Below the pieces are notes generated by a model. It saw nothing but the letters and a program-made list of their open reading frames with translations, was not told where the DNA came from and ran no database searches. The translations under genes and the position numbers were made by a program. Shown in pieces: positions 17,601 through 24,771 of a stretch of DNA of 64,000 nt. Location: contig OZ244867.1 in the NCBI GenBank assembly GCA_965221175.1, positions 248,001-312,000 on the forward strand. Direction: 5' to 3'. The stretch's first letter is position 1. Each line of letters starts with the position of its first letter. This stretch comes from JAJDZL01 sp965221175. Lineage in GTDB: Bacteria > Pseudomonadota > Gammaproteobacteria > Arenicellales > JAJDZL01.

Positions 17601-17907
17601 TGTAACGGGCTCGGTCTTTCGGCCGATACCAGCGATCACAGCTATGATCGTATTCGAATCCGTTGTTCTGCAAGTAGAACAACATCTTACGAAAGGTCAA
17701 TCTTTCGTCTCGATCGAGGTAAACACCAACGAATTCGCAGTATTGCAGGTGAACCTCCTCATCTACGAGGGGTTCAGGTTTAACCCATTCCTGTTCGACT
17801 GGGTCAAACCAAAATCCAGCCTCTTTCAAGGCTGTCAGTTTTTTTTGGTACTGTTCATCGTCTTGCGACAAACGAACAGAATTAATGCAGGTGATGTCTA
17901 ATTTCAT
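17593..17907 (-). CDS. Small hypothetical protein, 104 aa
   Basis: Unknown family. The start is the ATG at 17905-17907 (MKLDITCINSVRL), preceded by the ribosome site AGGAG at a normal distance. The protein is rich in aromatic and acidic residues and contains two similar halves: LKEAGFWFDPVEQEWVKP and LQNNGFEYDHSCDRWYRP. Each reads as an alpha-helix followed by a G-F-x-(F/Y)-D-x(5)-W turn, so it looks like an internal duplication of a small DNA- or RNA-related fold. Its ribosome site is part of hairpin leader B. Confidence 0.65.
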   Translation of the reverse strand: MKLDITCINSVRLSQDDEQYQKKLTALKEAGFWFDPVEQEWVKPEPLVDEEVHLQYCEFVGVYLDRDERLTFRKMLFYLQNNGFEYDHSCDRWYRPKDRARYSR

Positions 17908-18003
17908 AATGTATCTCCTAAAAGAATACAGGAGCACACCACCGCCCATGACGGGAAGCGTGTTCCCGTATGGGTTTATTGATACCAGGACTGAAGTCCC
18001 GGT
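17908..18003 (-). promoter_or_regulatory. Hairpin leader B with Shine-Dalgarno-sequestering helix
   Basis: Minus-strand elements in order: a small hairpin GGACT/AGTCC, an A/T-rich linker, then the bulged stem (CCCAT with ATGGG at 17970-17974 and 17945-17949; ACGGGA with TCCCGT, bulged C) and CTCCT (17930-17934) that pairs with the ribosome site AGGAG (17915-17919). The same order is seen at the three other leaders. Confidence 0.7.
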
Positions 18004-18011
18004 AGGGTTTG

Positions 18012-18224
18012 CTAGCAGATATTGACTGTCGTCAATACCTGTAACGCACGCTCGATATTCGGCACCTGGGTGGCGTTTATTCGAGCTTCGCTGATAAGCC
18101 AAGTTAGACCTTGCTTATCATACAACGACGTTGCGCCGTTGGGTTCCTTAAGGGCGGCATATAGCCGGCCTTGAATTACGAAAAAGCCGGTCATTGCCGA
18201 CTCAGACGTTGGTTGAGAGTTCAT
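18012..18224 (-). CDS. Small hypothetical protein, 70 aa
   Basis: Unknown family. The start at 18222-18224 (MNSQPTSESAMTGFF) has the ribosome site GGAGG at good spacing. The sequence FFVIQGRLYAALKEPNGATSLYDKQG looks like two or three beta-strands, followed by two helices (LTWLISEARINA, NIERALQVL). No signal peptide or membrane helix is seen. It is the second gene in the small-gene row, preceded by leader C. Confidence 0.6.
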   Translation of the reverse strand: MNSQPTSESAMTGFFVIQGRLYAALKEPNGATSLYDKQGLTWLISEARINATQVPNIERALQVLTTVNIC

Positions 18225-18395
18225 GTTTCCTCCGTAATGTGTTATTCGGGGACAACATGCCCTGCGTGGGAATATGTCTCCCCGCAGGAATTAGTGAAAT
18301 GGCAGTGTTGCTGCCTACTATTAAATGCCGCACTGAGCGACGATTCCGATGGGCCGCTGGGACCCTGCACACCTGGTTACGGATTGGTGTGGTTG
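18225..18395 (-). promoter_or_regulatory. Hairpin leader C, extended form
   Basis: Minus-strand order: H1 CACACC/GGTGTG (18386-18391 with 18368-18373) enclosing CCGTAACC; H2 GGCAG/CTGCC (18311-18315 with 18301-18305); an A/T-rich linker with TAATT; H3, a bulged stem with CCTGCG (18283-18288) and CGCAGG (18261-18266) plus GGGA/TCCC; and H4, where CCCCG (18247-18251) can pair, with one mismatch, with CGGAG of the ribosome site (18230-18234). H1 and H2 are nearly repeated in leader D. Confidence 0.68.
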
Positions 18396-18483
18396 ATTGT
18401 GTTATTCATAATCGGGAGGTGGCGATTGGGGGCAACCGGTTGCCCTGCAACGAACTGTGTAGGGATTCTGGAAGAGGAAAAAC

Positions 18484-18512
18484 AAAAAGGAGGGACAGCC
18501 CCTCCTTTTTGC
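18484..18512 (-). terminator. Rho-independent terminator
   Basis: A stem of AAAAAGGAGGG against CCCTCCTTTTT around a five-base loop lies just after the stop of the small membrane protein gene (18529-18756). The T-run follows the stem in either direction. It would end transcripts before leader C, which suggests leader C has its own promoter. Confidence 0.8.
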
Positions 18513-18528
18513 TCAACTCTATGAGAGT

Positions 18529-18756
18529 TTATTTGTTGTTTCTCAGCTCCCCAACATCTTTTTTCATGATGCTGAATTCGCTTTTCAGTGTCGATACATC
18601 CGTTTTCACGATGTGAAGCTCAGACTTTATGTCGTCAAGTTTATTGTTGACGGCATCGAAGCGGCCGGTCACGACCAGCACGCTTCCTACCATGGCGGCA
18701 GTTATTACTAATGTCCAGCCAATAGAGGCTATGACTAAATAAAAAGTGTAATCCAT
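18529..18756 (-). CDS. Small membrane protein with coiled coil, 75 aa
   Basis: A single strong membrane helix (YLVIASIGWTLVITAAMVGSV and on) is followed by a regular coiled coil (FDAVNNKLDDIKSELHIVKT and DVSTLKSEFSIMKKDVGEL). The layout resembles small phage or plasmid proteins of the holin-associated or spanin kind, but no family is certain. The start at 18754-18756 has the ribosome site CGGAG, which lies inside leader D. A terminator follows the gene, so it may be a separate transcript from the other small genes. Confidence 0.65.
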   Translation of the reverse strand: MDYTFYLVIASIGWTLVITAAMVGSVLVVTGRFDAVNNKLDDIKSELHIVKTDVSTLKSEFSIMKKDVGELRNNK

Positions 18757-18935
18757 CTATTTTCTCCGGTTGCTTCTCGGAGCAAGATGTCCCCTCAAGG
18801 GACTATCATCCCCTTGAGGGTAATTAAAATGTTCAGGGCAGGGTCACTGCCTGAAGTTCTGTACCGATCGTTTCCGCCAGCTTTCCCGGGAACCCCAGAA
18901 AGGCTCGCACACCTGGTTACGGGTCGGTGTGGCTT
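18757..18935 (-). promoter_or_regulatory. Hairpin leader D, extended form
   Basis: Minus-strand order: H1 CACACC/GGTGTG (18926-18931 with 18908-18913), H2 GGCAG/CTGCC (18847-18851 with 18837-18841), an A/T-rich linker with TAATTA, H3 CCCTCAAGGG/CCCTTGAGGG (18811-18820 with 18792-18801), and H4 CTCCG (18778-18782) pairing perfectly with CGGAG (18764-18768), the ribosome site of the gene at 18756. H1 to H2 spacing is a little longer than in leader C. Confidence 0.72.
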
Positions 18936-19021
18936 TCATTGAGTCTTCATCATAGCAGATTGCATTGATAACTGCAATTCCACTGGAGTTTGGCTAGGGC
19001 AATGGGGGCCTGAGATGCTCG

Positions 19022-19146
19022 GTAAAGAAAACGTACGTTTTCTTTACTTTCCGGATGTCCAGTCATGCTGATCGGCTATGCCCGTGTTTCCACCGGAGAT
19101 CAGAGTTTGAGCCTGCAGATTGATGCTCTAGCGGGAGCAGGTTGTG
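19022..19146 (+). pseudogene. Truncated second copy of the resolvase gene start, with its palindrome
   Basis: A 26-bp perfect palindrome (arm GTAAAGAAAACGT, 19022-19047) is followed by TTTACTTTCCGGATG and the first 27 codons of the serine recombinase (ATG at 19065, MLIGYARVSTGDQSLSLQID). This nearly matches 22773-22884 upstream of and inside the intact gene. The copy breaks off at 19146, where sequence of a decayed restriction enzyme gene begins. Confidence 0.9.
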
Positions 19147-19905
19147 GACCGCGTTTGGGTCGCCCGTAACATTGTGGTAGAAGGAGGTACCATCTGTCGC
19201 AAACAGGTTCCCCTTCAAGTGCTTAGTATAACGACGTGGAGATTGAGGAACTATGTGTGCCAGATAACCGGTCCAGTCACCACGTTTTTGTCGAAGCGCA
19301 ACGTCCATGTCATCTACGACCTGTCGCTTATTAGATGAGTTCATAGAGTTGTATTTGTTTTTGATCTCAGCGACAATCATGCGAGTTTCACATTCAAGGT
19401 CATAACCTGCGTCGTGATTTTTCCATCAGTCAACAGAACCGAGAATCCCCTGGTGATATTCGCCTAAAGCATTGCTTAACCCACGAACGGCGGACTCCGC
19501 ACGCTGAAAATTGCTCAATGCAACGCCGTCCTGAATATTGAAGGTGGAAACTACGATCAAGGACTGGAGCGGATCAACAACATTGGAATTGCGGCGCTCC
19601 TCCGCATTCTCTAGCGCGTCACTAGCCCGCTTTTGAAGCTTATCCGCTTCCCGGTTGAAGTCTGCCTCCGCAATCCACGCGAGCATCACTCCAACTCCAT
19701 TCTCGTAGTTTTCACCTTCAATCTCAATGCCGACAGGGATACGATTCAATTGTCTTGCTACGCGAAAGGTCGTCCGTGAACCGAGGAATGGGTCGAGAAC
19801 TATATCGCCCTCATCAGTAAAAAGATCGATAAAGAATTCAGGCAGCCAATCTGGAAACGCTGCGCTATGGCCTTTGTTGTGACAGACCGGAGGTTGATGT
19901 AAAAC
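19147..19905 (-). pseudogene. Decayed DNA methyltransferase/restriction endonuclease pair
   Basis: Reading the minus strand from 19905, the first part is a methyltransferase C-terminus: CHNKGHSAAFPDWLPEFFID, then LDPFLGSRTTFRVARQLNR and GIEIE, the SAM-binding block of type II N4/N6 enzymes. It runs straight into endonuclease-like sequence. After GEYHQGILGSVD an in-frame TGA (19426-19428) replaces what should be a glycine codon, and the frame continues as WKNHDAGYDLECETRMIVAE then IKNKYNSMNSSNKRQ, matching type II enzymes of the Eco47II/Sau96I kind. The 3' end is cut by the resolvase fragment and the 5' end by an IS1380 fragment. Not functional. Confidence 0.75.
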
Positions 19906-19906
19906 A

Positions 19907-20446
19907 TTGCTGGGATATACCGTCTTGCGATCTTCCCAAGCGGCAATTTTCCGTCCTATATTCGAACCGGTAGCCGATTACCGCCGCATACGGTCATTGG
20001 CACTCATATTAACCAACCGTGTTTTTGTCCAATTGCCGATCGGCACTTTTACGGCATCTTGGTTCATTCGAATATCTGAAGTCTTTGAAAAATGCAATAG
20101 ACGTTCCCATGAATCACGAAAGCGGTACTTCCACTTACCTGGTGCCGCGGTTAAGGAGCTTCGCAGTGATTTCGCCGCCGCCAGATTGCCCTGTGGGGAC
20201 TTTGATGCCAATGCAGCATGGCTGATGTTAAGCTCAATCGCCTATAACCTGTTTGCCTTGATGCGGATGGTGTTGCCGAATTGGTTGTCAACTGCCCGTG
20301 CGCCAACAGTGCGTTTGCGTCTGTATGATGTCGCCGCACTGATCGTACGCCATGCCCGGCAATGGACAGTGAAAGTCAATGCCTGCCACCGCAAGGTGAT
20401 GGATGAAGCGCTGGATCATATTCGAGGCTTTCCGCTGCTGTTATGA
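19907..20446 (+). pseudogene. C-terminal fragment of an IS1380-family transposase
   Basis: The last 110 residues (DFDANAAWLMLSSIAYNLFA, LMRMVLP, RLRLYDVAALIVRHARQWTV) match the end of IS1380-type DDE transposases. The upstream part (VFVQLPIGTF, RRSHESRKRYFHLPGAA) fits only in pieces and has probably shifted frame. No N-terminal half is attached. A separate fragment from the middle of such a transposase is at 21515-21684, beyond the metallopeptidase gene. Confidence 0.8.
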
Positions 20447-20799
20447 GCTGAACGCCTCGGGCGGCGCTTTTTCGAACTGTGCTTGAATCAATTCCGACTC
20501 CGGAACGGTTGCGCACCTTTGCACAGTGGCGAAAATACCAGCGGACAATGTATCAGGTTCGCAATCTCCTGAAAATCCAGACAAATTCTTTCGTGTTGCT
20601 CCTGTCTTCGACAATCGGAGCTACAAAATTCAGAAAATTCGCTAAAATCTTGCTGATGTTAAGCGAATTCATTCTCTAATTTCGGATTTGGGTATCCGAA
20701 TCTAATGATTCTTCAAGAATTTGTGAAATAAATCTTGATGTTGATTAGACATGAAATATTGGCTTTAGTTATGATGCAAACAATTCGTTAGGTTGTTGG
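20447..20799. other. Noncoding stretch between the IS1380 fragment and the metallopeptidase gene
   Basis: This 353-base stretch has no convincing gene. Its first 30 bases look like the 3' end of the IS1380 element. Further on, an imperfect inverted repeat (ATTCGC near 20637 with GCGAAT near 20663) lies in A/T-rich DNA. The promoter of the metallopeptidase gene is presumably in the last 100 bases. Confidence 0.4.
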
Positions 20800-21444
20800 A
20801 TGCTAGCAAATACACACTTTAAGAAACTCAATGGACCGATTATATTCGCAGTAACCGTTGTAGCCGTGTTCTGGCAACCGGCCCACTCGGGTGGCTTGTT
20901 CGGTGACGTAGTGAACGTAGTCGTGCCGGGGTTGGGAACTGAACTCGATAAAGCGAACAAAAAATTAAAGGAAATCAATCCTATATATCAAGAGTTAGAT
21001 GAATCCACCAACAAAATATATAAGGAAACTAAAGCGCAAATAGGTTACCTGCCACTTGCAGAGTGGATTCGTACATCTCGAAACGAAGCACTCGCCGCCG
21101 GCACCGCTTTAATACCGCCGCATATACGCAACGAGATGCTCGTTCTATTCTCGAAGGAACTACTCACCAGCGTTCGGTATCGAGTGGGCTGGGGAAATGA
21201 ACTCGCTTTGCCCGCTAATGCATTTCGATTCGGTGGCGCTGACGGCATCACGCTGGATTACGTAATTGTGTTCCTAAGTCGTGAAAGTGCACAAAACCTA
21301 GAACTTTGGGCTCATGAACTTGGACATGTGAAACAATACAAAGACTGGGGAATCGATGAATTCGCGAAGCGTTACCTTCGCAGCCGCACCGCGGTAGAGA
21401 AAGACGCGGAAAAAGCAGCCAACATGTTCCGAAAGTTGGAATAG
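20800..21444 (+). CDS. Secreted HELGH-type metallopeptidase-like protein (DUF4157-like)
   Basis: The N-terminus looks like a signal peptide (LNGPIIFAVTVVAVFWQPAHSGG, cleavage near residue 29-31). The C-terminal third has LELWAHELGHVKQYKDWGID, an HExxH zinc-binding motif in the setting of DUF4157-like domains, which occur in effectors and extracellular contractile injection system loci. An N-terminal helical part (TELDKANKKLKEINPIYQEL) may be a pro-region or stalk. At 214 residues it seems complete. It lies alone between two IS1380 fragments, so it may have been carried by such elements. Substrate and role are unknown. Confidence 0.7.
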   Translation: MLANTHFKKLNGPIIFAVTVVAVFWQPAHSGGLFGDVVNVVVPGLGTELDKANKKLKEINPIYQELDESTNKIYKETKAQIGYLPLAEWIRTSRNEALAAGTALIPPHIRNEMLVLFSKELLTSVRYRVGWGNELALPANAFRFGGADGITLDYVIVFLSRESAQNLELWAHELGHVKQYKDWGIDEFAKRYLRSRTAVEKDAEKAANMFRKLE

Positions 21445-21514
21445 TCCAAGGCTTTCGTGAAACAACTTCTCTTATCCGCAATGAGAAATCTGAAGAAAAC
21501 AATTCTTGCAGCCG

Positions 21515-21684
21515 GGCTTTGCGATCCGTGCCAAGATGGATAGTGCGGTCAAAGAAACCATCTCTGAAATCAAAGATTGCGAATGGCGTCCATTGGTGTA
21601 TCGTGATGGCAGTGAATCGGACACAGAACAGGTCTGCAACACGTTACATGTGATGACAAAAACAGAAGCGCGAGTGATCAATTA
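21515..21684 (+). pseudogene. Middle fragment of an IS1380-family transposase
   Basis: The frame FAIRAKMDSAVKETISEIKD, then CEWRPLVYRDGSESDTEQVC and LHVMTKTEARVIN, corresponds to the region just after the central catalytic core of IS1380-type transposases. It starts abruptly and stops at a TAA after 50 or so residues. It is in the same direction as the C-terminal fragment at 19907-20446 but lies downstream of it, so the two are not simply one interrupted copy. The stretch 21685-21926 shows nothing coding. Confidence 0.6.
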
Positions 21685-21926
21685 AACTGCCCAAAGTGAC
21701 CATCGTTTGATTACACTTCTCAAATTCCAAAATTACGTCCTTCGCTGAGAATTTCTTTTCTAACTACTCAGTGACTCATCATGTCGATGTTTTATGTACT
21801 GAACGATTATCGACCAATCGTCATTGCAGGCTATCCGCCACCCACCCCAACGCGATAATCACCAGACGCGATTACGTTAGTTGGCTCGTCAACTACTGAA
21901 CAGCTTCTGTAAAAGATTCCAATCAG

Positions 21927-22607
21927 GTGCTAAATTTGTGGTTCGTACCGCGTGCGGGTGCGGGCACACTTACTCGTGGGGATAATCCCTATTTGCTCAC
22001 AAACGCAACGCTTGGAGAGGATTTTCATAAAGATCTTCGCTTGCAGCTTACCGCATTTGCGCTAAGTTCCGCGGCCCTAGCTGCTAATACTGCAGCTCGA
22101 GATAGAGTGCTGTCCAGAGAACTATCATCAGTCACTACGAAAATCGTTCAACTGATAGAAAATGGCACAATAATTGACGAATTAGACCGTTCCAATTTAT
22201 ACAAGGCTCTTGGCACCGCTTTTGCCGTATTGGGCGATCGAGAAGGTGGCGCCCGGCGAATTTTGCAAGCCATTGACGCATACAACAAAGCACTGGAAGT
22301 ATTCACTCCAGAACGGATGCCGTTCGAGTGGGCAAGTACACAGCATAACCTCGGAGCCGCTCTTACCCATCTCGGAAAACTGGAGAATAACGGGCAACGT
22401 TTTGAATTGGCCATTGACGCATATAGCAAAGCACTTGAGATATTCACTTTTGAACAGACACCAATGAAATGGACCGCGACACAGAATAACCTCGAGAAAA
22501 TACTTACCATATCAGGTGAGTTTGAAAACAACCCGCAGCACATCGCGGATGGTCGTGCTATCTTAAGCAAAATTTTAAAGGACGCTCCAGAGAACAGTGT
22601 CCGTTAG
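21927..22607 (+). CDS. TPR-like repeat protein, 226 aa
   Basis: The second half contains two clear tetratricopeptide-like repeats: AIDAYNKALEVFTPERMPFE plus WASTQHNLGAALTHLGKLE, and AIDAYSKALEIFTFEQTPMK plus WTATQNNLEKILTISGEFE. Repeats with WA/TxTQxNLG are typical of large bacterial signalling or CHAT-associated TPR proteins, usually with many more units. This one may therefore be a truncated piece. The GTG start at 21927 is uncertain, and no ribosome site stands out. It ends about 200 bases before the resolvase gene. Confidence 0.6.
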   Translation: MLNLWFVPRAGAGTLTRGDNPYLLTNATLGEDFHKDLRLQLTAFALSSAALAANTAARDRVLSRELSSVTTKIVQLIENGTIIDELDRSNLYKALGTAFAVLGDREGGARRILQAIDAYNKALEVFTPERMPFEWASTQHNLGAALTHLGKLENNGQRFELAIDAYSKALEIFTFEQTPMKWTATQNNLEKILTISGEFENNPQHIADGRAILSKILKDAPENSVR

Positions 22608-22723
22608 ACTGAGATGCGATGAGGTACAGCGCACTTTCAGCATCACTTCGAAGTAAATTAAACGGGCGTTTTTTTTACTTTTTCCCCAATCCACAGAATT
22701 GATCGGATTTCGCCCGATTTTTA

Positions 22724-22785
22724 GTAAAGAAACTCGGTAAAGAATTCTATGTTAAGATACTCGCATGCTCAACGAGTTTCTTTAC
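22724..22785. repeat. Inverted repeat upstream of the resolvase gene
   Basis: Arms GTAAAGAAACTCG (22724-22736) and CGAGTTTCTTTAC (22773-22785) are perfect inverted repeats of 13 bases, 36 bases apart, just upstream of the resolvase start at 22803. A closed-up version with no spacer precedes the truncated copy at 19022. This is a candidate recombination (res-like) site or operator. Confidence 0.7.
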
Positions 22786-22802
22786 TTTCCGGATGGCCAG
22801 TC

Positions 22803-23354
22803 ATGCTGATCGGGTATGCCCGTGTTTCCACCGGGGATCAGAGTTTGAGCCTGCAGATTGATGCTCTAGAGGGAGCAGGTTGTGAAAGAATTTTTAAAGA
22901 TCAGGTGAGCGGTTCCATCAAAGACCGTCCAAGTCTTGAACAAGCTCTTCATTTTGCGAGGGAAGGTGACACACTGGTAATTTGGCGGCTGGACCGTCTC
23001 AGTCGATCTCTGCGAGACCTGATCGACACTGTAACTCACTTGGAATCGCGAAATGTCCAGCTAAAAAGTCTTCATGAATCTATTGATACTTCATCAAGTA
23101 GTGGCAAACTGGTTTTTCATCTGTTCGGCGCTTTGGCGGAGTTTGAGCGTAACCTCATCAAAGAAAGAACCCTCGCTGGCTTGCAAGCTGCTCGGACAAG
23201 GGGACGAACTGGCGGAAGACCACCATCGCTAGATGCAGAGAAGCGAAAACTGGCGGTCAAGCTTTACAACGATAAGAATTACAGCGTGAGCCAAGTCTGC
23301 CAGATGATGGGAATTTCGAAACCGACACTTTACAAGTATGTGCGGGTTTCGTGA
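22803..23354 (+). CDS. Serine recombinase of the resolvase/invertase family
   Basis: A 183-residue site-specific recombinase. The catalytic serine is in LIGYARVSTGDQSLS; conserved arginines are in VIWRLDRLSRSLRDL; FGALAEFERNLIKERTLAGL is the family helix E region; and the C-terminal helix-turn-helix is YSVSQVCQMMGISKPTLYKY. I start it at 22803, matching the family, rather than an upstream in-frame ATG. It would recombine short sites such as the inverted repeat just upstream. With the truncated copy at 19065 it brackets a segment of decayed restriction and IS1380 sequence. Confidence 0.95.
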   Translation: MLIGYARVSTGDQSLSLQIDALEGAGCERIFKDQVSGSIKDRPSLEQALHFAREGDTLVIWRLDRLSRSLRDLIDTVTHLESRNVQLKSLHESIDTSSSSGKLVFHLFGALAEFERNLIKERTLAGLQAARTRGRTGGRPPSLDAEKRKLAVKLYNDKNYSVSQVCQMMGISKPTLYKYVRVS

Positions 23355-23535
23355 CGGTTGGTAGTAATACTTTTAAAACAGCCAATCTAGACAGTGACTC
23401 CAAAAATGAAATCGGGCTGTAGCGCAATCTCCCAATTTTGCAGGGAGGTTATGGAAGGTCGTTACCAACCTTTCATACAAAGGTTTCACGGGTGCGGCTA
23501 TTAACCGTGCAAATCGGTTGTTTTTGCACTGTAGT

Positions 23536-24174
23536 TTATAAATGTTGGGAAGTGGCAGCACCACCTTGAATTGTTATAGTGTATTGGCAAATTACCTGTG
23601 GCTCAGTCACTGCAGTTCGAAAAAACACCGGAACGCAAGTACCTCTTTTCAACCGAGCAGACGGGGTAAAAAAACCTTTAATTCCATTTTGAACCGCATG
23701 TTTCCCAAGTTCCTGACAAAACGGATATCCGACATCCGTATCGCTCACCAGCTCCGGGTGTTTAGATTCGCAACCACGTAAATCCAACGTTGAACCCTGA
23801 AAACAGCACTTTATCATGCTGTAGAATCTCGGATGATTGCTTGTTTCAAAATTGTCATTCGATAAATGAAACTCACATTCTCGTTTGCAAGTTTCTTCTT
23901 CGAGGGCGGAATAGAAAATGCCTATAGTTCCATCGCCAAACCGGGTAACCTGAAACGGCGGTGTGCGTTCGCTAGGGTTGAAAGAATTTTCAACAACATC
24001 TTCTGCGGATATTGTTATCCCCTTACCTACATTGTTGACTAAGTTTTCAATCTCCTCTAGGCTTGTTGGTGCAATACCCATCCCTAACAACAGAGTTCTT
24101 AAGGTTTCATTGGATATGGATGCTAGCCGAAAGACCTCAGTTTTACATTTTTTTAAATCTAAACCCTCAATCAA
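23536..24174 (-). CDS. RES-domain toxin
   Basis: RES toxins degrade or modify NAD+ and are held by Xre/MbcA antitoxins. Family features seen in this 212-residue protein: FRLAS near residue 15, FQVTRFGDGTIGIFYSALEE near 73-92 followed by ETCKRECEFH with the conserved E and H, CCFQGSTLDLRG, and the end block IKGFFTPSARLKRGTCVPVF with the conserved serine. Start TTG at 24174 lies three bases after the antitoxin stop, so the genes are coupled. It is longer than minimal RES proteins and has some 60 N-terminal residues before the core. Confidence 0.82.
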   Translation of the reverse strand: MIEGLDLKKCKTEVFRLASISNETLRTLLLGMGIAPTSLEEIENLVNNVGKGITISAEDVVENSFNPSERTPPFQVTRFGDGTIGIFYSALEEETCKRECEFHLSNDNFETSNHPRFYSMIKCCFQGSTLDLRGCESKHPELVSDTDVGYPFCQELGKHAVQNGIKGFFTPSARLKRGTCVPVFFRTAVTEPQVICQYTITIQGGAATSQHL

Positions 24175-24177
24175 TAC

Positions 24178-24771
24178 TCAGAATCCACGTTCCCGATCAA
24201 CTAGGTGCGAAATTTCAATGATATCAATCATATGTCCTTTCAACATATATACGATAGGTGCCAAATCACCCAGACTTTTTCGCTTGCAGAACAGCCAATT
24301 AATTTCTGCTTCTTTATTGCCTCGAAATAAGATTTGAAGACCAATGCTTATCCCTATTACATAGCCAATGCGATCTTTGAAATCTTGCGTCATAAAAATT
24401 GGTGCGCCACAGAGAACGAGGTCATCATACGGGTCAGATGGGGAAAAACCCAATAGTGTCTTCTGTTGTTCCGAATTTAAGTTCCACCTTTGACACGTTT
24501 TAATAAACCCTTCAACTATACCTCTAGGTGAATTTGGCAAATTTTTTGTTTGTGAAACGGTTGTAGGTACGAAATTTTCCCGGGTACCAGAAATAAGCCC
24601 CGACCAAGCTTGCTGCAATTCATGAATCGAACCTTGGGTTTTATTTAAATTTAAATACGCTAGATTCCTCTCATTGCTATCTATTTCATACGGCTTTGGA
24701 TAATCCCTCAATATTGCGTTATTAGGCGTATCTGTTAGGACAGAACCTTGAGATGGTGCGAAATCATTCAT
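24178..24771 (-). CDS. MbcA/ParS/Xre-type antitoxin (toxin-binding domain DUF2384)
   Basis: The C-terminal half fits the antitoxin/toxin-binding domain that pairs with RES toxins: WNLNSEQQKTLLGFSPSD, then RIGYVIGISIGLQILFRGNK, INWLFCKRKSLGDLAPIVYM and a final GHMIDIIEISHLVDRERG. The N-terminal 100 residues are unlike the usual Xre helix-turn-helix and contain no obvious DNA-binding motif, so autoregulation may differ. It overlaps the first gene of the operon by eight bases. Confidence 0.85.
   Translation of the reverse strand: MNDFAPSQGSVLTDTPNNAILRDYPKPYEIDSNERNLAYLNLNKTQGSIHELQQAWSGLISGTRENFVPTTVSQTKNLPNSPRGIVEGFIKTCQRWNLNSEQQKTLLGFSPSDPYDDLVLCGAPIFMTQDFKDRIGYVIGISIGLQILFRGNKEAEINWLFCKRKSLGDLAPIVYMLKGHMIDIIEISHLVDRERGF

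Noticed and set aside
17511..18935. Leader hairpins as integron attC sites or a CRISPR array
   Set aside because: No conserved core sites (GTTRRRY/RYYYAAC) or integrase gene, and the repeats are structural, unequal in length and each directly abuts a ribosome site.
22749..22802. Extended N-terminus for the resolvase from an upstream ATG
   Set aside because: The extra 18 residues are not family-like and would run through the inverted repeat; the family starts at MLIGYARVS.
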